Shown here: positions 34,812-43,915 of the stretch, one piece after another
Layout of the letters: each line of letters starts with the position of its first letter
Numbering within the stretch: position 1 is the stretch's first letter
Source of the DNA: Acidimicrobiaceae bacterium
GTDB lineage: Bacteria; Actinomycetota; Acidimicrobiia; Acidimicrobiales; RAAP-2
DNA length: 64,000 nucleotides
Reading direction: 5' to 3'
Assembly: GCA_947447225.1 (NCBI GenBank)
Contig: CANFJV010000002.1
Span: forward strand, 18,473 to 82,472
Translations under genes and position numbers: made by a program
Notes under the pieces: generated by a model
Databases searched by the model: none
Told to the model about the DNA's origin: nothing
Seen by the model: only the letters and a program-made list of their open reading frames with translations

Positions 34812-35936
34812 ATGGCCGTTCGCCTGTATGACACCGCGCGTAACGGAATTTTTCCGCTTAACCCGGGTCCAACTGCGACGCTCTACTCCTGCGGCATCAC
34901 GCCATATGACTCGGCGCATCTTGGACACGCTTACGTCTATCTCGTCTTTGACGTGCTCTCTCGTCGACTGCTTGATCTTGGACACGAGGTTCGTTGCGTT
35001 CGCAATGTCACTGATGTGGATGATGACTTGCTCCGAAAAGCTCGTGAGCTTGGCGTCAATTACCTCGACCTCGCTGCTCGAGAGATTGCCAAGTTTGATC
35101 GCGACATGACGTTGCTCAACTTGCTCCCTGTAGCGGCTGAACCACGAGCCACATCGGCTATTGCGGAGATCTTGAAGTTGATTGCGGCTGCAGTCGACAA
35201 CGGCAATGCGTACGTGAAGAACGGTTCGGTGTACTTCGATGTGTCGAGCTTTGCGGCCTTTGGTGACGTGAGTCACTACGACCGAGCCACCATGCTCGAA
35301 CTTGCGGCGATTCACGGTGGCAACGTTGATGATCCCCAAAAACACGACCCGCTCGACTTCGTGCTGTGGCAACCTTCGCAACCCGACGAGCCTGCCTGGG
35401 AATCGCTGTGGGGCCCAGGTCGACCCGGTTGGCATATTGAGTGTTCTGCCCTTGCCTTGCGAGAAATAGGCGCGTCACTCGACGTCCATGGCGGCGGTCG
35501 AGACCTGGTGTTTCCTCATCACGAGTGCGAGACGGCTCAATCTGAATCGGTTACCCATCAGCCATTCGTCGGCCACTGGCTCCACGTTGGTCTGGTTGGA
35601 CTCGAGGGAACGAAGATGTCGAAGTCGCTTGGCAACTTGGTATTTGTTGAAGAGCTCGTCGCACACAGTGAACCTGCGGCAGTGCGTGTGGCGTTGCTTG
35701 ATCACCACTACCGCACCGACTGGGACTGGACGCCTGGAGACCTAACGCGCGGCATTGAGCGGCTGGCACTTTGGCGGTCAGCTCGTGGCGGCAACGGCGA
35801 TGGTGCCCTTGAACTCGTGCGAGCCGCACTTGATGACGACCTCGACACTCCACAAGCACTTCGTGCCATTGATGAAGCGGCCGCGCAAGGTGCTTCGGTG
35901 AGTCAGGCTGCTCTTCTCCTCGGCGTTAGCCTGTAA
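34812..35936 (+). CDS. mshC: Mycothiol ligase MshC-like (cysteinyl-tRNA synthetase relative)
   Basis: 374 residues. Class I aminoacyl-tRNA-synthetase fold without the C-terminal tRNA domains: YSCGITPYDSAHLGHA (zinc Cys27 and HLGH), VRNVTDVDDDLLRKARELG, GWHIECSALAL, FPHHECETAQ and KMSKSLGNLVFV. The ITPYD and NLVFV variants and short length favour MshC, which joins cysteine to GlcN-inositol in mycothiol synthesis, over true CysRS (usually about 460 residues). It is somewhat shorter than typical MshC. A CysRS call cannot be excluded without a tree. Confidence 0.75.
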   Translation: MAVRLYDTARNGIFPLNPGPTATLYSCGITPYDSAHLGHAYVYLVFDVLSRRLLDLGHEVRCVRNVTDVDDDLLRKARELGVNYLDLAAREIAKFDRDMTLLNLLPVAAEPRATSAIAEILKLIAAAVDNGNAYVKNGSVYFDVSSFAAFGDVSHYDRATMLELAAIHGGNVDDPQKHDPLDFVLWQPSQPDEPAWESLWGPGRPGWHIECSALALREIGASLDVHGGGRDLVFPHHECETAQSESVTHQPFVGHWLHVGLVGLEGTKMSKSLGNLVFVEELVAHSEPAAVRVALLDHHYRTDWDWTPGDLTRGIERLALWRSARGGNGDGALELVRAALDDDLDTPQALRAIDEAAAQGASVSQAALLLGVSL

Positions 35937-35944
35937 ATCCACCA

Positions 35945-35950
35945 TAGTTT
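35945..35950 (+). promoter_or_regulatory. Candidate -10 box for thrS
   Basis: TAGTTT in the 35-base gap after mshC, giving a leader of about 15 bases that contains AGAAGGAG before the thrS ATG. The gap is far too short for a T-box leader. Confidence 0.35.
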
Positions 35951-35971
35951 TCGTTTTTTAGAAGGAGCCCC

Positions 35972-37972
35972 ATGGCCTCGCAACTCACCGTCACGCTTCC
36001 TGACGGCAGCGCTCGCGAACTTGAACTCGGTGCGACCGTTGCCGATCTCGCGGCATCCATTGGATCGCGACTGGCCAAGGCAGCCCTCGCGGGTACAAAA
36101 AATGGAGAGCTCGTTGACTTGTCAACGCCGCTCAGCGATGGTGATGCAGTCAGCGTGGTGACTCCCACCATGCCTGAAGGACGTGAAGTACTTCGCCACT
36201 CAACCGCGCACGTGCTTGCCCAAGCAGTGACTCGGTTATGGCCGGGGGCCAAATACGCCATCGGTCCGGTCATCGCTGATGGGTTCTATTACGACTTCGA
36301 TCTCCCAGGTGGTGCACGGTTCTCCGATAGCGACCTTGAGCGCATTGAAGCAACCATGCGTGACATCGTGAAGGAAAACCAACCCTTTGTTCGCAGTGAG
36401 CATTCGGTTGACGAGGGCCTTTCACTGTTTGCCTCCCAGCCCTACAAATGCGAGATCATCCAGTCCGTTGGGCCCGATGCAAGCGACGTTGACGCTGCTC
36501 CACAAACCGTTGGCGACGACGTTGTGGTTTCGGCCTATCGAAACTCGGCCGAGTTTGTTGACCTTTGTCGCGGCCCTCACGTTCCCTCCACCGCAAAGCT
36601 TGGACACTTCAAACTCCAGCGGGTTGCCGGTGCCTACTGGCGTGGCGATGTCAAGCGTCCACAACTCCAGCGCATCTACGGCACGGCATTTGAATCAAAA
36701 GAAGCGCTTGAGCAGCACCTGCACTTCCTTGAAGAAGCAAAGCGGCGCGACCACCGACTCCTTGGGCACGAACTCGACCTATTCAGTTTCCCCGAAGAGA
36801 TTGGGCCCGGTCTTGCGGTGTTTCACCCAAAGGGCGGAACCATTCGTCGAGTCATGGAGGACTACTCCCGCAAGCGCCACGTTGAAGAGGGATATGAGTT
36901 CGTCTACACGCCACATGTGACCAAAGGCGACTTGTTCGTGACCTCAGGTCACCTCGAGTGGTACGCCGAGGGGATGTACCCCCCAATGGAACTCGACGAC
37001 GGCCAGCAGTACTACTTAAAGCCAATGAACTGCCCGTTTCACACGCTGATCTATAAGTCGCGTCAGCGGTCGTATCGAGAGCTTCCAATTCGCTACTTCG
37101 AATTCGGTTCGGTCTATCGCTACGAATTGTCAGGTGCGGTTCATGGCCTTACCCGTGTTCGGGGAATGACACAAGATGATGCACACATCTTTTGCACCAA
37201 GGATCAGATGGAGGCGGAGCTCACGAGTTTGTTGACCTTCGTGCTCGACCTACTGCGAGAGTTTGGCCTATCGGACTTTTACCTTGAACTCTCGACTCGT
37301 CCACCGCTCAAGTCGGTTGGTTCCGATGAGGACTGGAATGTCGCGACCGAGACGCTTCGCACCGTGGCCAATGGTGCGAATCTCGAGTTGGTACTCGACG
37401 AAGGCGGCGGAGCGTTCTACGGGCCAAAAATCTCAGTGCAAGCTCGTGATGCCATTGGCCGAACACACCAGATGTCGACCATCCAGCTCGATTTTCAGAC
37501 CCCTCAACGCTTTGAGGCTGAATTTGTTGGCAACGACAATGCCAAGCACCGCCCAATCATGATTCACCGTGCGCTGTTTGGTTCGGTGGAGCGCTTTATG
37601 GCCATCCTCATTGAGCACTATGCCGGAGCGCTTCCGACCTGGTTGAGCCCTGAGCAAGTGCGGGTGCTTCCGGTCCGTGATGACCACGGGGACTATGCGC
37701 AGCACGTTGGCAACACCTTGACCAAGGCTGGCCTCAGAGTTCGAGTTGAGCATGCTGATGAGCCACTTGGCTCTCGAATTCGCCGAGCCAAGGTGGAAAA
37801 GGTGCCCTATGTGCTCGTCGTCGGTGAAGATGATGTTGCAGGTGGAACAATCGGCATCAACACCCGAGGGGCGTCCGATCCAATTCGCGGGGTGACGGTG
37901 ACGGACTTTTTGCGCCATGTGTCACAAGAAATTGTTGATCGCACCACGGTGCAGTACGGCGCAGAGGCCTAA
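35972..37972 (+). CDS. thrS: Threonyl-tRNA synthetase
   Basis: 666 residues, full length. TGS domain (about 1-65), editing domain with HSTAHVLAQAV (HxxxH), then the class II core: MNCPFHTLIYKS, RYFEFGSVYRYELSGAVHGL (motif 2 region), VRGMTQDDAHIFC, and motif 3 HRALFGSVERFMAILIEHY, followed by the anticodon-binding domain (LSPEQVRVLPVRDDHGDYA). Charges tRNA-Thr. Strong ribosome site AGAAGGAG. Its TAA overlaps the HIT-gene ATG by one base; the thrS-HIT-pgsA order is known from mycobacteria. Confidence 0.97.
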   Translation: MASQLTVTLPDGSARELELGATVADLAASIGSRLAKAALAGTKNGELVDLSTPLSDGDAVSVVTPTMPEGREVLRHSTAHVLAQAVTRLWPGAKYAIGPVIADGFYYDFDLPGGARFSDSDLERIEATMRDIVKENQPFVRSEHSVDEGLSLFASQPYKCEIIQSVGPDASDVDAAPQTVGDDVVVSAYRNSAEFVDLCRGPHVPSTAKLGHFKLQRVAGAYWRGDVKRPQLQRIYGTAFESKEALEQHLHFLEEAKRRDHRLLGHELDLFSFPEEIGPGLAVFHPKGGTIRRVMEDYSRKRHVEEGYEFVYTPHVTKGDLFVTSGHLEWYAEGMYPPMELDDGQQYYLKPMNCPFHTLIYKSRQRSYRELPIRYFEFGSVYRYELSGAVHGLTRVRGMTQDDAHIFCTKDQMEAELTSLLTFVLDLLREFGLSDFYLELSTRPPLKSVGSDEDWNVATETLRTVANGANLELVLDEGGGAFYGPKISVQARDAIGRTHQMSTIQLDFQTPQRFEAEFVGNDNAKHRPIMIHRALFGSVERFMAILIEHYAGALPTWLSPEQVRVLPVRDDHGDYAQHVGNTLTKAGLRVRVEHADEPLGSRIRRAKVEKVPYVLVVGEDDVAGGTIGINTRGASDPIRGVTVTDFLRHVSQEIVDRTTVQYGAEA

Positions 37973-38502
37973 TGGGACTCAGTCAACTGTGGGCAGCGTG
38001 GCGCAACGACTACGTCGTCAAGGCCACTGCACAAGAGCGCACTGGCGAGTCAAGTGGCTGCGTGTTCTGTGCGCTGAGTGACTTAGAGCCAGGGGCAGAA
38101 AATGGCGTCTTGGCGCTTCGGACCGCAACCTTTGCGGTGCTGAATGCCTACCCGTATGGCAGCGGGCACAGTTTGGTGTTGCCTCGACGGCATGTGGCAT
38201 CGCTATCGGACCTCACCGCCGAAGAGCGAGCGGAGTTGTTTGAGTTGCTCTACGAGGTCACTCATGCACTCGATGGCGCGTACCACCCTGATGGACTCAA
38301 TGTCGGTGCCAATCTTGGCCGAGCTGCAGGAGCGGGAATTCCAGCGCACCTCCACCTCCATGCGTTGCCTCGGTGGAGCGGTGATACGAACTTCATGACG
38401 GCAATTGCCGAAACTCGGGTGATTCCCGAAAGTCTCGAAACGGCCTGGGGAAAAATCACTGCCGCTCTTGAGAACCCGTCCACTGAAGAGCCTGTGCGGT
38501 AG
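37972..38502 (+). CDS. HIT-family dinucleotide phosphorylase/hydrolase
   Basis: 176 residues. CVFC (Cys30, Cys33) near the N-terminus, GHSLVLPRRHV and the histidine triad HLHLHALPRW (His126/128/130), with NVGANLGRAAGAGIPAHLH just before. This is the actinobacterial group related to the mycobacterial Ap4A phosphorylase that is also encoded between thrS and pgsA. Likely degrades dinucleoside polyphosphates such as Ap4A. Confidence 0.88.
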   Translation: MGLSQLWAAWRNDYVVKATAQERTGESSGCVFCALSDLEPGAENGVLALRTATFAVLNAYPYGSGHSLVLPRRHVASLSDLTAEERAELFELLYEVTHALDGAYHPDGLNVGANLGRAAGAGIPAHLHLHALPRWSGDTNFMTAIAETRVIPESLETAWGKITAALENPSTEEPVR

Positions 38503-38505
38503 GGT
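38500..38505 (+). promoter_or_regulatory. Candidate -10 box for the pgsA-pimA group
   Basis: CGG-TAGGGT overlapping the stop codon of the HIT gene. It would give a leader of about 50 bases ahead of the pgsA-like gene, which has its own GGAGG. Confidence 0.3.
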
Positions 38506-38564
38506 TTTGGCACAGAGGATGACGTCGTAGCCGATTCGAGCTACCGCAGACCTCGGAGGATTGC

Positions 38565-39332
38565 ATGTTCGATGGACGTTGGCGAACTGGAGTGGACAAA
38601 GTAGCTCGCCCCTTCGGCGTGTTCTTGGTCAAAGCAGGTGCGACCGCTGATCTCATGACCTTTAGCGGGATGTGCTTTGCGGTAGCGACCGCCGTTGCGG
38701 TGGGTACAGGGCATTTTCCACTTGGCGTGGTCTTGCTGGTGCTGACGGGTTTTCACGATGCACTTGATGGTGCAGTGGCGAAGGTGGCGGGGACCTCATC
38801 GGTTCGTGGCGCCTTCTTTGACTCGGTCGCCGATCGCTTAACAGATGCGATTTTGCTCGGTGGCGTTGCCTACTGGTTGTCGATTCACCGATCTGGAGTA
38901 ATTGAACTTCTTCCCTTTGCCATTTTGACCGTGTCGTTTCTTGTTTCTTACGAGCGGGCAAAAGCCGAGTCACTTGGCCTGTATGCCAAAGGTGGGCTCA
39001 TGGAGCGCGCCGAGCGGATGATCCTGCTCGGTGTGGCGCTGCTCAGTCCATCAATTCTCGTACCAACGCTGTGGGTGATGTTCGCGTTGACCACCTGTAC
39101 CGCATTTGGCCGATTCCTTCGGGTGTGGCGTCAGGCCTCTGGTCGAGACGAAGACACTCGCTTTGCCCTTCGGATGGCGCAAGCGAAAACCTACTGGCGC
39201 GACGCCCAGCAAGGTAGTTGGAAGCCAAAGTCTCGAGACGCTGAAGTGACGGCTAAAGCCCTAGGTGGCCGCCGGAGCAGACGAAGTGCTCAAGAGGGTC
39301 ACTCCCGTCGTGATCCTCAACAGAATCCGTAA
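38565..39332 (+). CDS. pgsA: CDP-alcohol phosphatidyltransferase (phosphatidylinositol-phosphate synthase type)
   Basis: 255 residues, about six transmembrane helices. The family motif D-x2-DG-x2-AR-x8-G-x3-D-x3-D is present as Asp65, Asp68-Gly69, Ala72-Lys73, Gly82, Asp86, Asp90: the Arg is Lys here. The enzyme joins a CDP-diacylglycerol lipid to an alcohol; its place between the HIT gene and the PIM acyltransferase/pimA genes points to inositol phosphate as acceptor. A basic C-terminal tail of about 40 residues (KSRDAEVTAKALGGRRSRRS) extends into the cytoplasm. GGAGG lies seven bases before the ATG. Confidence 0.85.
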   Translation: MFDGRWRTGVDKVARPFGVFLVKAGATADLMTFSGMCFAVATAVAVGTGHFPLGVVLLVLTGFHDALDGAVAKVAGTSSVRGAFFDSVADRLTDAILLGGVAYWLSIHRSGVIELLPFAILTVSFLVSYERAKAESLGLYAKGGLMERAERMILLGVALLSPSILVPTLWVMFALTTCTAFGRFLRVWRQASGRDEDTRFALRMAQAKTYWRDAQQGSWKPKSRDAEVTAKALGGRRSRRSAQEGHSRRDPQQNP

Positions 39333-39344
39333 CCGCGATTCCAA

Positions 39345-40247
39345 ATGAAGACCAAACTCTTCGTCACGCTGTTTGGCGTTCTTGAGCGCATCCCTGATCG
39401 ACTAGCGATTGCACTTGCATCGCTCGTGGCAAGCCTCATTGGCCGTCGACAAAGCGCTGCTCGAAGAACCGTAACCTCGAATGTGCGGGCCATGCTCGAA
39501 GCGCAAGCAGCAGGCGCACCTATTGACGCGGGACTCGTTGAACGCCTTGTCAACCGAAATTTTAAGACCTATGGACGCTACTGGGCAGAAGGGGCAACGC
39601 TGGCGTCGGTCAGTGCTTCACAGTTGTCGAGTCGTTTGGTGATTGCAGAAGGTGAAGATCTCCTTCGCGAGGCACTCGCTCGGGGAAATGGCGTGGTGTT
39701 GGCGCTTCCCCATGTCGGCTCTTGGGAATGGGGCGGCGCATACTTGGCCCATATTGGCCTCCCGATGACCGCGGTGGCGGAACGACTTGAGCCAGAAGAA
39801 CTCTTCGAATTCTTCTTGGAGAAGCGGACCTCAATGGGTCTCGGCGTCATCCCACTCGGCCCTGAAGCTGGCACTGCGCTCACCAAACATCTCAAAAGCG
39901 GTGGCCTCGTTGGATTGCTTTGCGACCGAGACATTCTTGGCGGAGGTCAACCAACAACCTTGTTTGGCCACCCGGTCACCGTGCCCAAAGGTCCTGCGAC
40001 CCTTGCACTTCGCACCGGAGCCACGCTGCTTGCAGGCGTGGCGTATTCCGGGCCGCACGGTCACCACATTGCCCACATTGAAGGACCAATTGACACAACT
40101 CGAGTAGACGGACTCCGAGCAGATGTGACTCGTGTCACTGAGCAGTTGACGCAGATCATGGAAGGGTTGATTGCACGGAGTCCGGACCAGTGGCATGTCT
40201 TCACGCCCGTCTACGACGAGGACACGACGTCGCGGATCTTGTCGTGA
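39345..40247 (+). CDS. Phosphatidylinositol mannoside acyltransferase (LpxL/HtrB family)
   Basis: 300 residues. One N-terminal hydrophobic segment, then the acyltransferase motif HVGSWE (His-x4-Glu) and the conserved LLCDRDILGGG. The fold is that of LpxL-type acyltransferases; in actinobacteria the member beside pimA acylates the mannose of PIMs. The 3' end overlaps the pimA GTG by 4 bases, supporting that assignment. Confidence 0.88.
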   Translation: MKTKLFVTLFGVLERIPDRLAIALASLVASLIGRRQSAARRTVTSNVRAMLEAQAAGAPIDAGLVERLVNRNFKTYGRYWAEGATLASVSASQLSSRLVIAEGEDLLREALARGNGVVLALPHVGSWEWGGAYLAHIGLPMTAVAERLEPEELFEFFLEKRTSMGLGVIPLGPEAGTALTKHLKSGGLVGLLCDRDILGGGQPTTLFGHPVTVPKGPATLALRTGATLLAGVAYSGPHGHHIAHIEGPIDTTRVDGLRADVTRVTEQLTQIMEGLIARSPDQWHVFTPVYDEDTTSRILS

Positions 40248-41353
40248 GGATTGGACTGGTTTCCCCCTACGCCTTGAGCGCGGTCGGAGGGGTGCAAGGC
40301 CAAGTGGCAGGTCTTGCGCTTGCTCTATGTGACCGCGGCCACGAAGTGGTGGTTGCCGCACCTTCTGCCACCGGCCATGTTGCCGATCATCTGAAGGCTC
40401 ATGGAGTTTCCGTCGTCAATGGTGGCGGAACGTTTTCCATTCCTGCGAATGGTTCGATTGCGCCAATTTCACTCAATCCGTTCGCTGCTCTTCGTGTTCG
40501 ACGAGCGTTTGTCGCGGCGAAGTGTGAGGTCATTCATTGCCATGAGCCCTTGGCTCCACTGCTGAGCTACGCAGTGGTGCTGTTGCCACCAACACCACTC
40601 GTCGCCACGTACCACCGTGCTGGTGGGGGAGCACTGATGCGCCTGCTCTGGCCGATTCGCCCCCTGTTTGGGCGAAGGTTCGAGCGGAGTTTTGCCGTTT
40701 CAAACGCAGCAAAGGGATTTGCCAAGTTCGTGACGACAGCAGAGCCAACCGTCGTGTTCAATGGCATGGATTTGCGTGCCCTTGACTTGGCAACACCAGT
40801 AGAGATCGATGGTCCGTCAATATTCTTCCTTGGCCGCCACGAGGAACGAAAGGGATTGTCGGACCTCCTCCATGCTCACGAACAACTCGAGGGCGTTACG
40901 TTGGTCATTGGCGGACTTGGTCCACAAAGTGAAGCGCTTATGGCGCGCTTTCCTGAATCCCCGACTCGAAAATGGCTTGGTCGGATCAGCGATGATGACA
41001 AGTACGCCTACCTCCGAAGCGCCACCATCACCTGTGCGCCATCACTTGGCGGAGAGTCCTTCGGGGTCATTGTTCTTGAGGCACTTGCGGCATCGTCAAT
41101 CGCCGTTATTTCTTCCCTTGATGGTTATCGCGAAGCCGCCGCGGGACATGCATTGGAGTTCCCCCCAGGGGAGGTGGATGCACTTCGCGACACCTTGCGA
41201 GAAGCACTTCGCTGTGCCGCAACCGGTGAGGGCGTGGGTTCGGCCTCAGCCAAGGCGGCGGCACGAGATCATGGGGTTCATTGGTCAATGGCAGCGTTGG
41301 CCGAGATCTATGAACACTCCTACGCCGAGGTCATTGAAAAAAGAACGCGTTGA
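40244..41353 (+). CDS. pimA: Phosphatidylinositol alpha-mannosyltransferase
   Basis: 369 residues, GT-B family 4. VRIGLVSPYALSAVGGVQGQ is the typical PimA start, with the Gly-rich acceptor loop; HCHEPLAPLLS, YHRAGGGALMRLLWP, FFLGRHEERKGLSDLL and APSLGGESFGVIVLEALAAS follow. Transfers the first mannose from GDP-mannose to phosphatidylinositol. GTG at 40244 chosen because it overlaps the preceding stop and begins the first strand; the longer frame to 40190 is not needed. Confidence 0.9.
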   Translation: MRIGLVSPYALSAVGGVQGQVAGLALALCDRGHEVVVAAPSATGHVADHLKAHGVSVVNGGGTFSIPANGSIAPISLNPFAALRVRRAFVAAKCEVIHCHEPLAPLLSYAVVLLPPTPLVATYHRAGGGALMRLLWPIRPLFGRRFERSFAVSNAAKGFAKFVTTAEPTVVFNGMDLRALDLATPVEIDGPSIFFLGRHEERKGLSDLLHAHEQLEGVTLVIGGLGPQSEALMARFPESPTRKWLGRISDDDKYAYLRSATITCAPSLGGESFGVIVLEALAASSIAVISSLDGYREAAAGHALEFPPGEVDALRDTLREALRCAATGEGVGSASAKAAARDHGVHWSMAALAEIYEHSYAEVIEKRTR

Positions 41354-41379
41354 GAATCTTGCCCATTGGTGCGAGCCGG

Positions 41380-41385
41380 TAGCGT
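41380..41385 (+). promoter_or_regulatory. Candidate leaderless -10 box (M48 peptidase)
   Basis: CGG-TAGCGT exactly six bases before the ATG at 41392. A GGAGG also lies in those six bases but is too close to the start to act as a ribosome site. Confidence 0.55.
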
Positions 41386-41391
41386 GGAGGT

Positions 41392-42318
41392 ATGGCGCAG
41401 CGAAAAGGACAGCGAAATCGAGGACGCCGCAGCAATGATCGTGGCCGTGGCGGAGTAGAGGCGCCAGTCGTACTGCCGCCATCAGCCGAAACCAGTCTTT
41501 TTGGCTTCGAGGTCGGCACAGATGAGGTGGCTACAAACTTGAGTGCGGCCAGAAAAGTGGCAGCGTTGGCCGTTGGTGTACCTGTTGGTCTTGTGGTTGC
41601 GCTGGTGACGGGCGTTGCTTTGGCGCTGTTGGCAGGATACGTCTTCGTCATCGTTGCCATCATTTGTGGTGTGGGTGCAGGCGCCTTCGCCACCCGTCAA
41701 CTCGAAACTTCAGCAACCGAGACGACCTTGGCCATCATTTCGGCCCGAACGGTTGACGCCGCAGAGGTTCCACGACTCGCCAACTTGGTTGACGCCATGG
41801 TGGCAACTGTCGGACTCGCCACGCCAGCGCTGTGCGTGGTGGACGACGACGTCATCAATGCCTGTGCGGTAGGCCACGGCGCCTCAGCAACGCTCATTGT
41901 GACGAGTGGCCTGTTGGAGAAGCTCGATCTCATTTCCCTAGAAGGGGTCGTTGCGCACGAACTTGCACATTTGCGGAGCGGCGACGGCCATCGTGGTGCG
42001 GTTGCCGTTGCAGCGGCAAAGCGTGGACTCGGTGCCGGATCGAGCGAGAAGTTGCACCGAAGCGCCGGTCGAGGTCGCGAACTTCGAGCGGACCAAGTCG
42101 GCGCTGCATCGGTTCGTTACCCTCGGGGGATGGCCGCAGCGTTGTCGCTTTGCGAGCAGGGCACAGAACCTGCTCGAACCTCGTTTTTTCGAAGCCCAGC
42201 GTTTGCCGCAACTCGCTGGCTGTGGTTTGACCCCATGGTGACCGAACGATCACCTGAGGCGGCTATGGACAATCACGATGCGACGTCGCTTCGGCTGGCT
42301 GTTCTCGAAGAGTGGTAG
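41392..42318 (+). CDS. M48-family membrane metallopeptidase (HtpX-like)
   Basis: 308 residues. A basic N-terminus, two transmembrane helices (about 57-75 and 78-100) and a cytoplasmic protease domain with the zinc motif HELAH (His189, Glu190, His193); Glu230 in RGRELRADQVG is placed as third ligand. Likely cleaves damaged or misfolded membrane proteins. It sits alone between pimA and pdxS with its own leaderless-type promoter. Confidence 0.88.
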   Translation: MAQRKGQRNRGRRSNDRGRGGVEAPVVLPPSAETSLFGFEVGTDEVATNLSAARKVAALAVGVPVGLVVALVTGVALALLAGYVFVIVAIICGVGAGAFATRQLETSATETTLAIISARTVDAAEVPRLANLVDAMVATVGLATPALCVVDDDVINACAVGHGASATLIVTSGLLEKLDLISLEGVVAHELAHLRSGDGHRGAVAVAAAKRGLGAGSSEKLHRSAGRGRELRADQVGAASVRYPRGMAAALSLCEQGTEPARTSFFRSPAFAATRWLWFDPMVTERSPEAAMDNHDATSLRLAVLEEW

Positions 42319-42353
42319 GCCACTCGTCCGAACGAGTTGTTGAACCTCATCGG

Positions 42354-42359
42354 TAGGAT
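42354..42359 (+). promoter_or_regulatory. Candidate leaderless -10 box (pdxS)
   Basis: CGG-TAGGAT exactly six bases before the ATG at 42366; no Shine-Dalgarno sequence and no recognisable -35 box. Confidence 0.6.
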
Positions 42360-42365
42360 GAGGAC

Positions 42366-43262
42366 ATGACTGAGCACGACACTTCTCGCACCACTGGAAC
42401 CTTTACGGTCAAGCGCGGCCTCGCCGACATGCTCCGTGGAGGCGTCATCATGGACGTGGTTAATGCCGAACAGGCGAGAATCGCCGAAGATGCAGGTGCG
42501 GTTGCGGTGATGGCCCTTGAGCGCGTGCCATCAGATATCCGTCGTGATGGTGGTGTGGCTCGCATGAGTGACCCTGCACTCATTGAAGAGATCCAGGCTG
42601 CGGTATCAGTTCCCGTGATGGCAAAGGCTCGTATTGGCCACTTTGCCGAAGCGCAAATTCTTCAGGCACTCGGTGTTGACTACATCGACGAATCCGAGGT
42701 CTTGACCCCAGCTGACGAGGCAAACCACATCGATAAGTGGGCCTTTGAGATTCCTTTCGTCTGCGGCGCGACGAACTTGGGTGAAGCACTTCGTCGCATC
42801 GCCGAAGGAGCATGCCTCATCCGCTCAAAGGGTGAAGCTGGAACTGGAAACGTGGTGGAAGCCGTTCGCCACTTGCGCTCTATCAACGCCTCGATTCGCG
42901 AGATTCGCCAAGCCGATGCCAATGAGTTGTTCACCATTGCCAAGAACCACCAAGCCCCAATTGGCTTAATCCAAGAAATCGCCGAGACCGGCAAACTTCC
43001 CGTTCCGCTGTTCTGTGCAGGTGGTATTTCCACGCCAGCTGACGCCGCACTCGTGCTGCAACTTGGCGCCGAAGCCGTCTTCGTTGGTTCAGGCATCTTC
43101 AAGAGCTCGAACCCGCAGTTATTTGCCCGTGCCATTGTCGAAGCCACCACACACTATGAAGATGCCGCGGTTGTGGCCAAGGTTTCTCGTGGACTTGGAG
43201 CGGCCATGGCCGGTCTTGAGACCGCAACACTCGAGAGCCGGTACGCCGAGCGCGGCTGGTAG
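42366..43262 (+). CDS. pdxS: Pyridoxal 5'-phosphate synthase, synthase subunit
   Basis: 298 residues, (beta/alpha)8 barrel. It makes PLP from ribose 5-phosphate, glyceraldehyde 3-phosphate and ammonia delivered by PdxT. Hallmarks: [38 protein letters not shown], the Schiff-base Lys in VMAKARIGH, and [17 protein letters not shown] with the second Lys. C-terminal [20 protein letters not shown] is the phosphate-binding region. Followed two bases later by pdxT. Confidence 0.97.
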   Translation: MTEHDTSRTTGTFTVKRGLADMLRGGVIMDVVNAEQARIAEDAGAVAVMALERVPSDIRRDGGVARMSDPALIEEIQAAVSVPVMAKARIGHFAEAQILQALGVDYIDESEVLTPADEANHIDKWAFEIPFVCGATNLGEALRRIAEGACLIRSKGEAGTGNVVEAVRHLRSINASIREIRQADANELFTIAKNHQAPIGLIQEIAETGKLPVPLFCAGGISTPADAALVLQLGAEAVFVGSGIFKSSNPQLFARAIVEATTHYEDAAVVAKVSRGLGAAMAGLETATLESRYAERGW

Positions 43263-43264
43263 GT

Positions 43265-43885
43265 ATGGGCCTGAGCCCCGTTGGCATTTTGGCCCTCCAA
43301 GGAGACGTTCGAGAGCATCGAGCAGTCATGGAGTCGCTTGGCCACCACGTCGTGAGTGTGAAAACGCCAGGAGATTTGGAGGCCGTCAGTGCAATGGTCT
43401 TGCCCGGTGGCGAGTCAACTGCGATCAGCTTGTTGTTGAAATCAAGCGGTCTGTTGTCGCCGCTTCGTCAACGAATTGCTGACGGGATGCCGACGTTTGG
43501 CACCTGTGCTGGATTGGTGCTGCTCGCGAGGTCCATTCTTGATGGCAGGGCTGATCAAGTGCAGTTAGACGGTATTGATGCGGTGGTCCGTCGAAATGGA
43601 TTTGGCCGCCAGCGATTCTCCTTTGAAACCCGCGCCGAAGGTGCCGGCCCATTGCAAGGCATGAGTCTCCCCGCCGTGTTCATCAGAGCTCCACTCATTG
43701 AGTCTGTCGGCGACGACGTTGAAATTCTCGCCACGATTGACCGAGACGGCGAGGACACTGCAGTGCTCATCCGTCAAGGATCTGTCTTGGCTGGCTCGTT
43801 CCATCCTGAGTTGACCTCGGACCGACGATGCCACGAAGTGTTCTCCACCATGGTTGAACAGGGCACCGTTCACACAACCTTGTAG
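43265..43885 (+). CDS. pdxT: Pyridoxal 5'-phosphate synthase, glutaminase subunit
   Basis: 206 residues, class I glutamine amidotransferase fold. LALQGDVREH, the oxyanion-strand LPGGESTAI, the nucleophile Cys in FGTCAGLVLL and the His/Glu pair in SFHPELT complete the triad. Releases ammonia from glutamine and channels it to PdxS, encoded immediately upstream. Confidence 0.96.
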   Translation: MGLSPVGILALQGDVREHRAVMESLGHHVVSVKTPGDLEAVSAMVLPGGESTAISLLLKSSGLLSPLRQRIADGMPTFGTCAGLVLLARSILDGRADQVQLDGIDAVVRRNGFGRQRFSFETRAEGAGPLQGMSLPAVFIRAPLIESVGDDVEILATIDRDGEDTAVLIRQGSVLAGSFHPELTSDRRCHEVFSTMVEQGTVHTTL

Positions 43886-43888
43886 GAT
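43883..43888 (+). promoter_or_regulatory. Candidate -10 box for yebC
   Basis: TAGGAT overlapping the pdxT stop codon; it would give a leader of roughly 20 bases containing GAGAGGA before the yebC ATG. Confidence 0.35.
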
Positions 43889-43915
43889 TTTGAGCGAAGC
43901 GCGCGAGAGGAATTC

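Noticed and set aside
35937..35971. T-box leader or riboswitch before thrS
   Set aside because: Only 35 bases of gap with no stem structure; too short for a T-box.
42319..42365. PLP-responsive riboswitch before pdxS
   Set aside because: The 47-base gap has a -10-like box six bases from the start codon, leaving no leader RNA.
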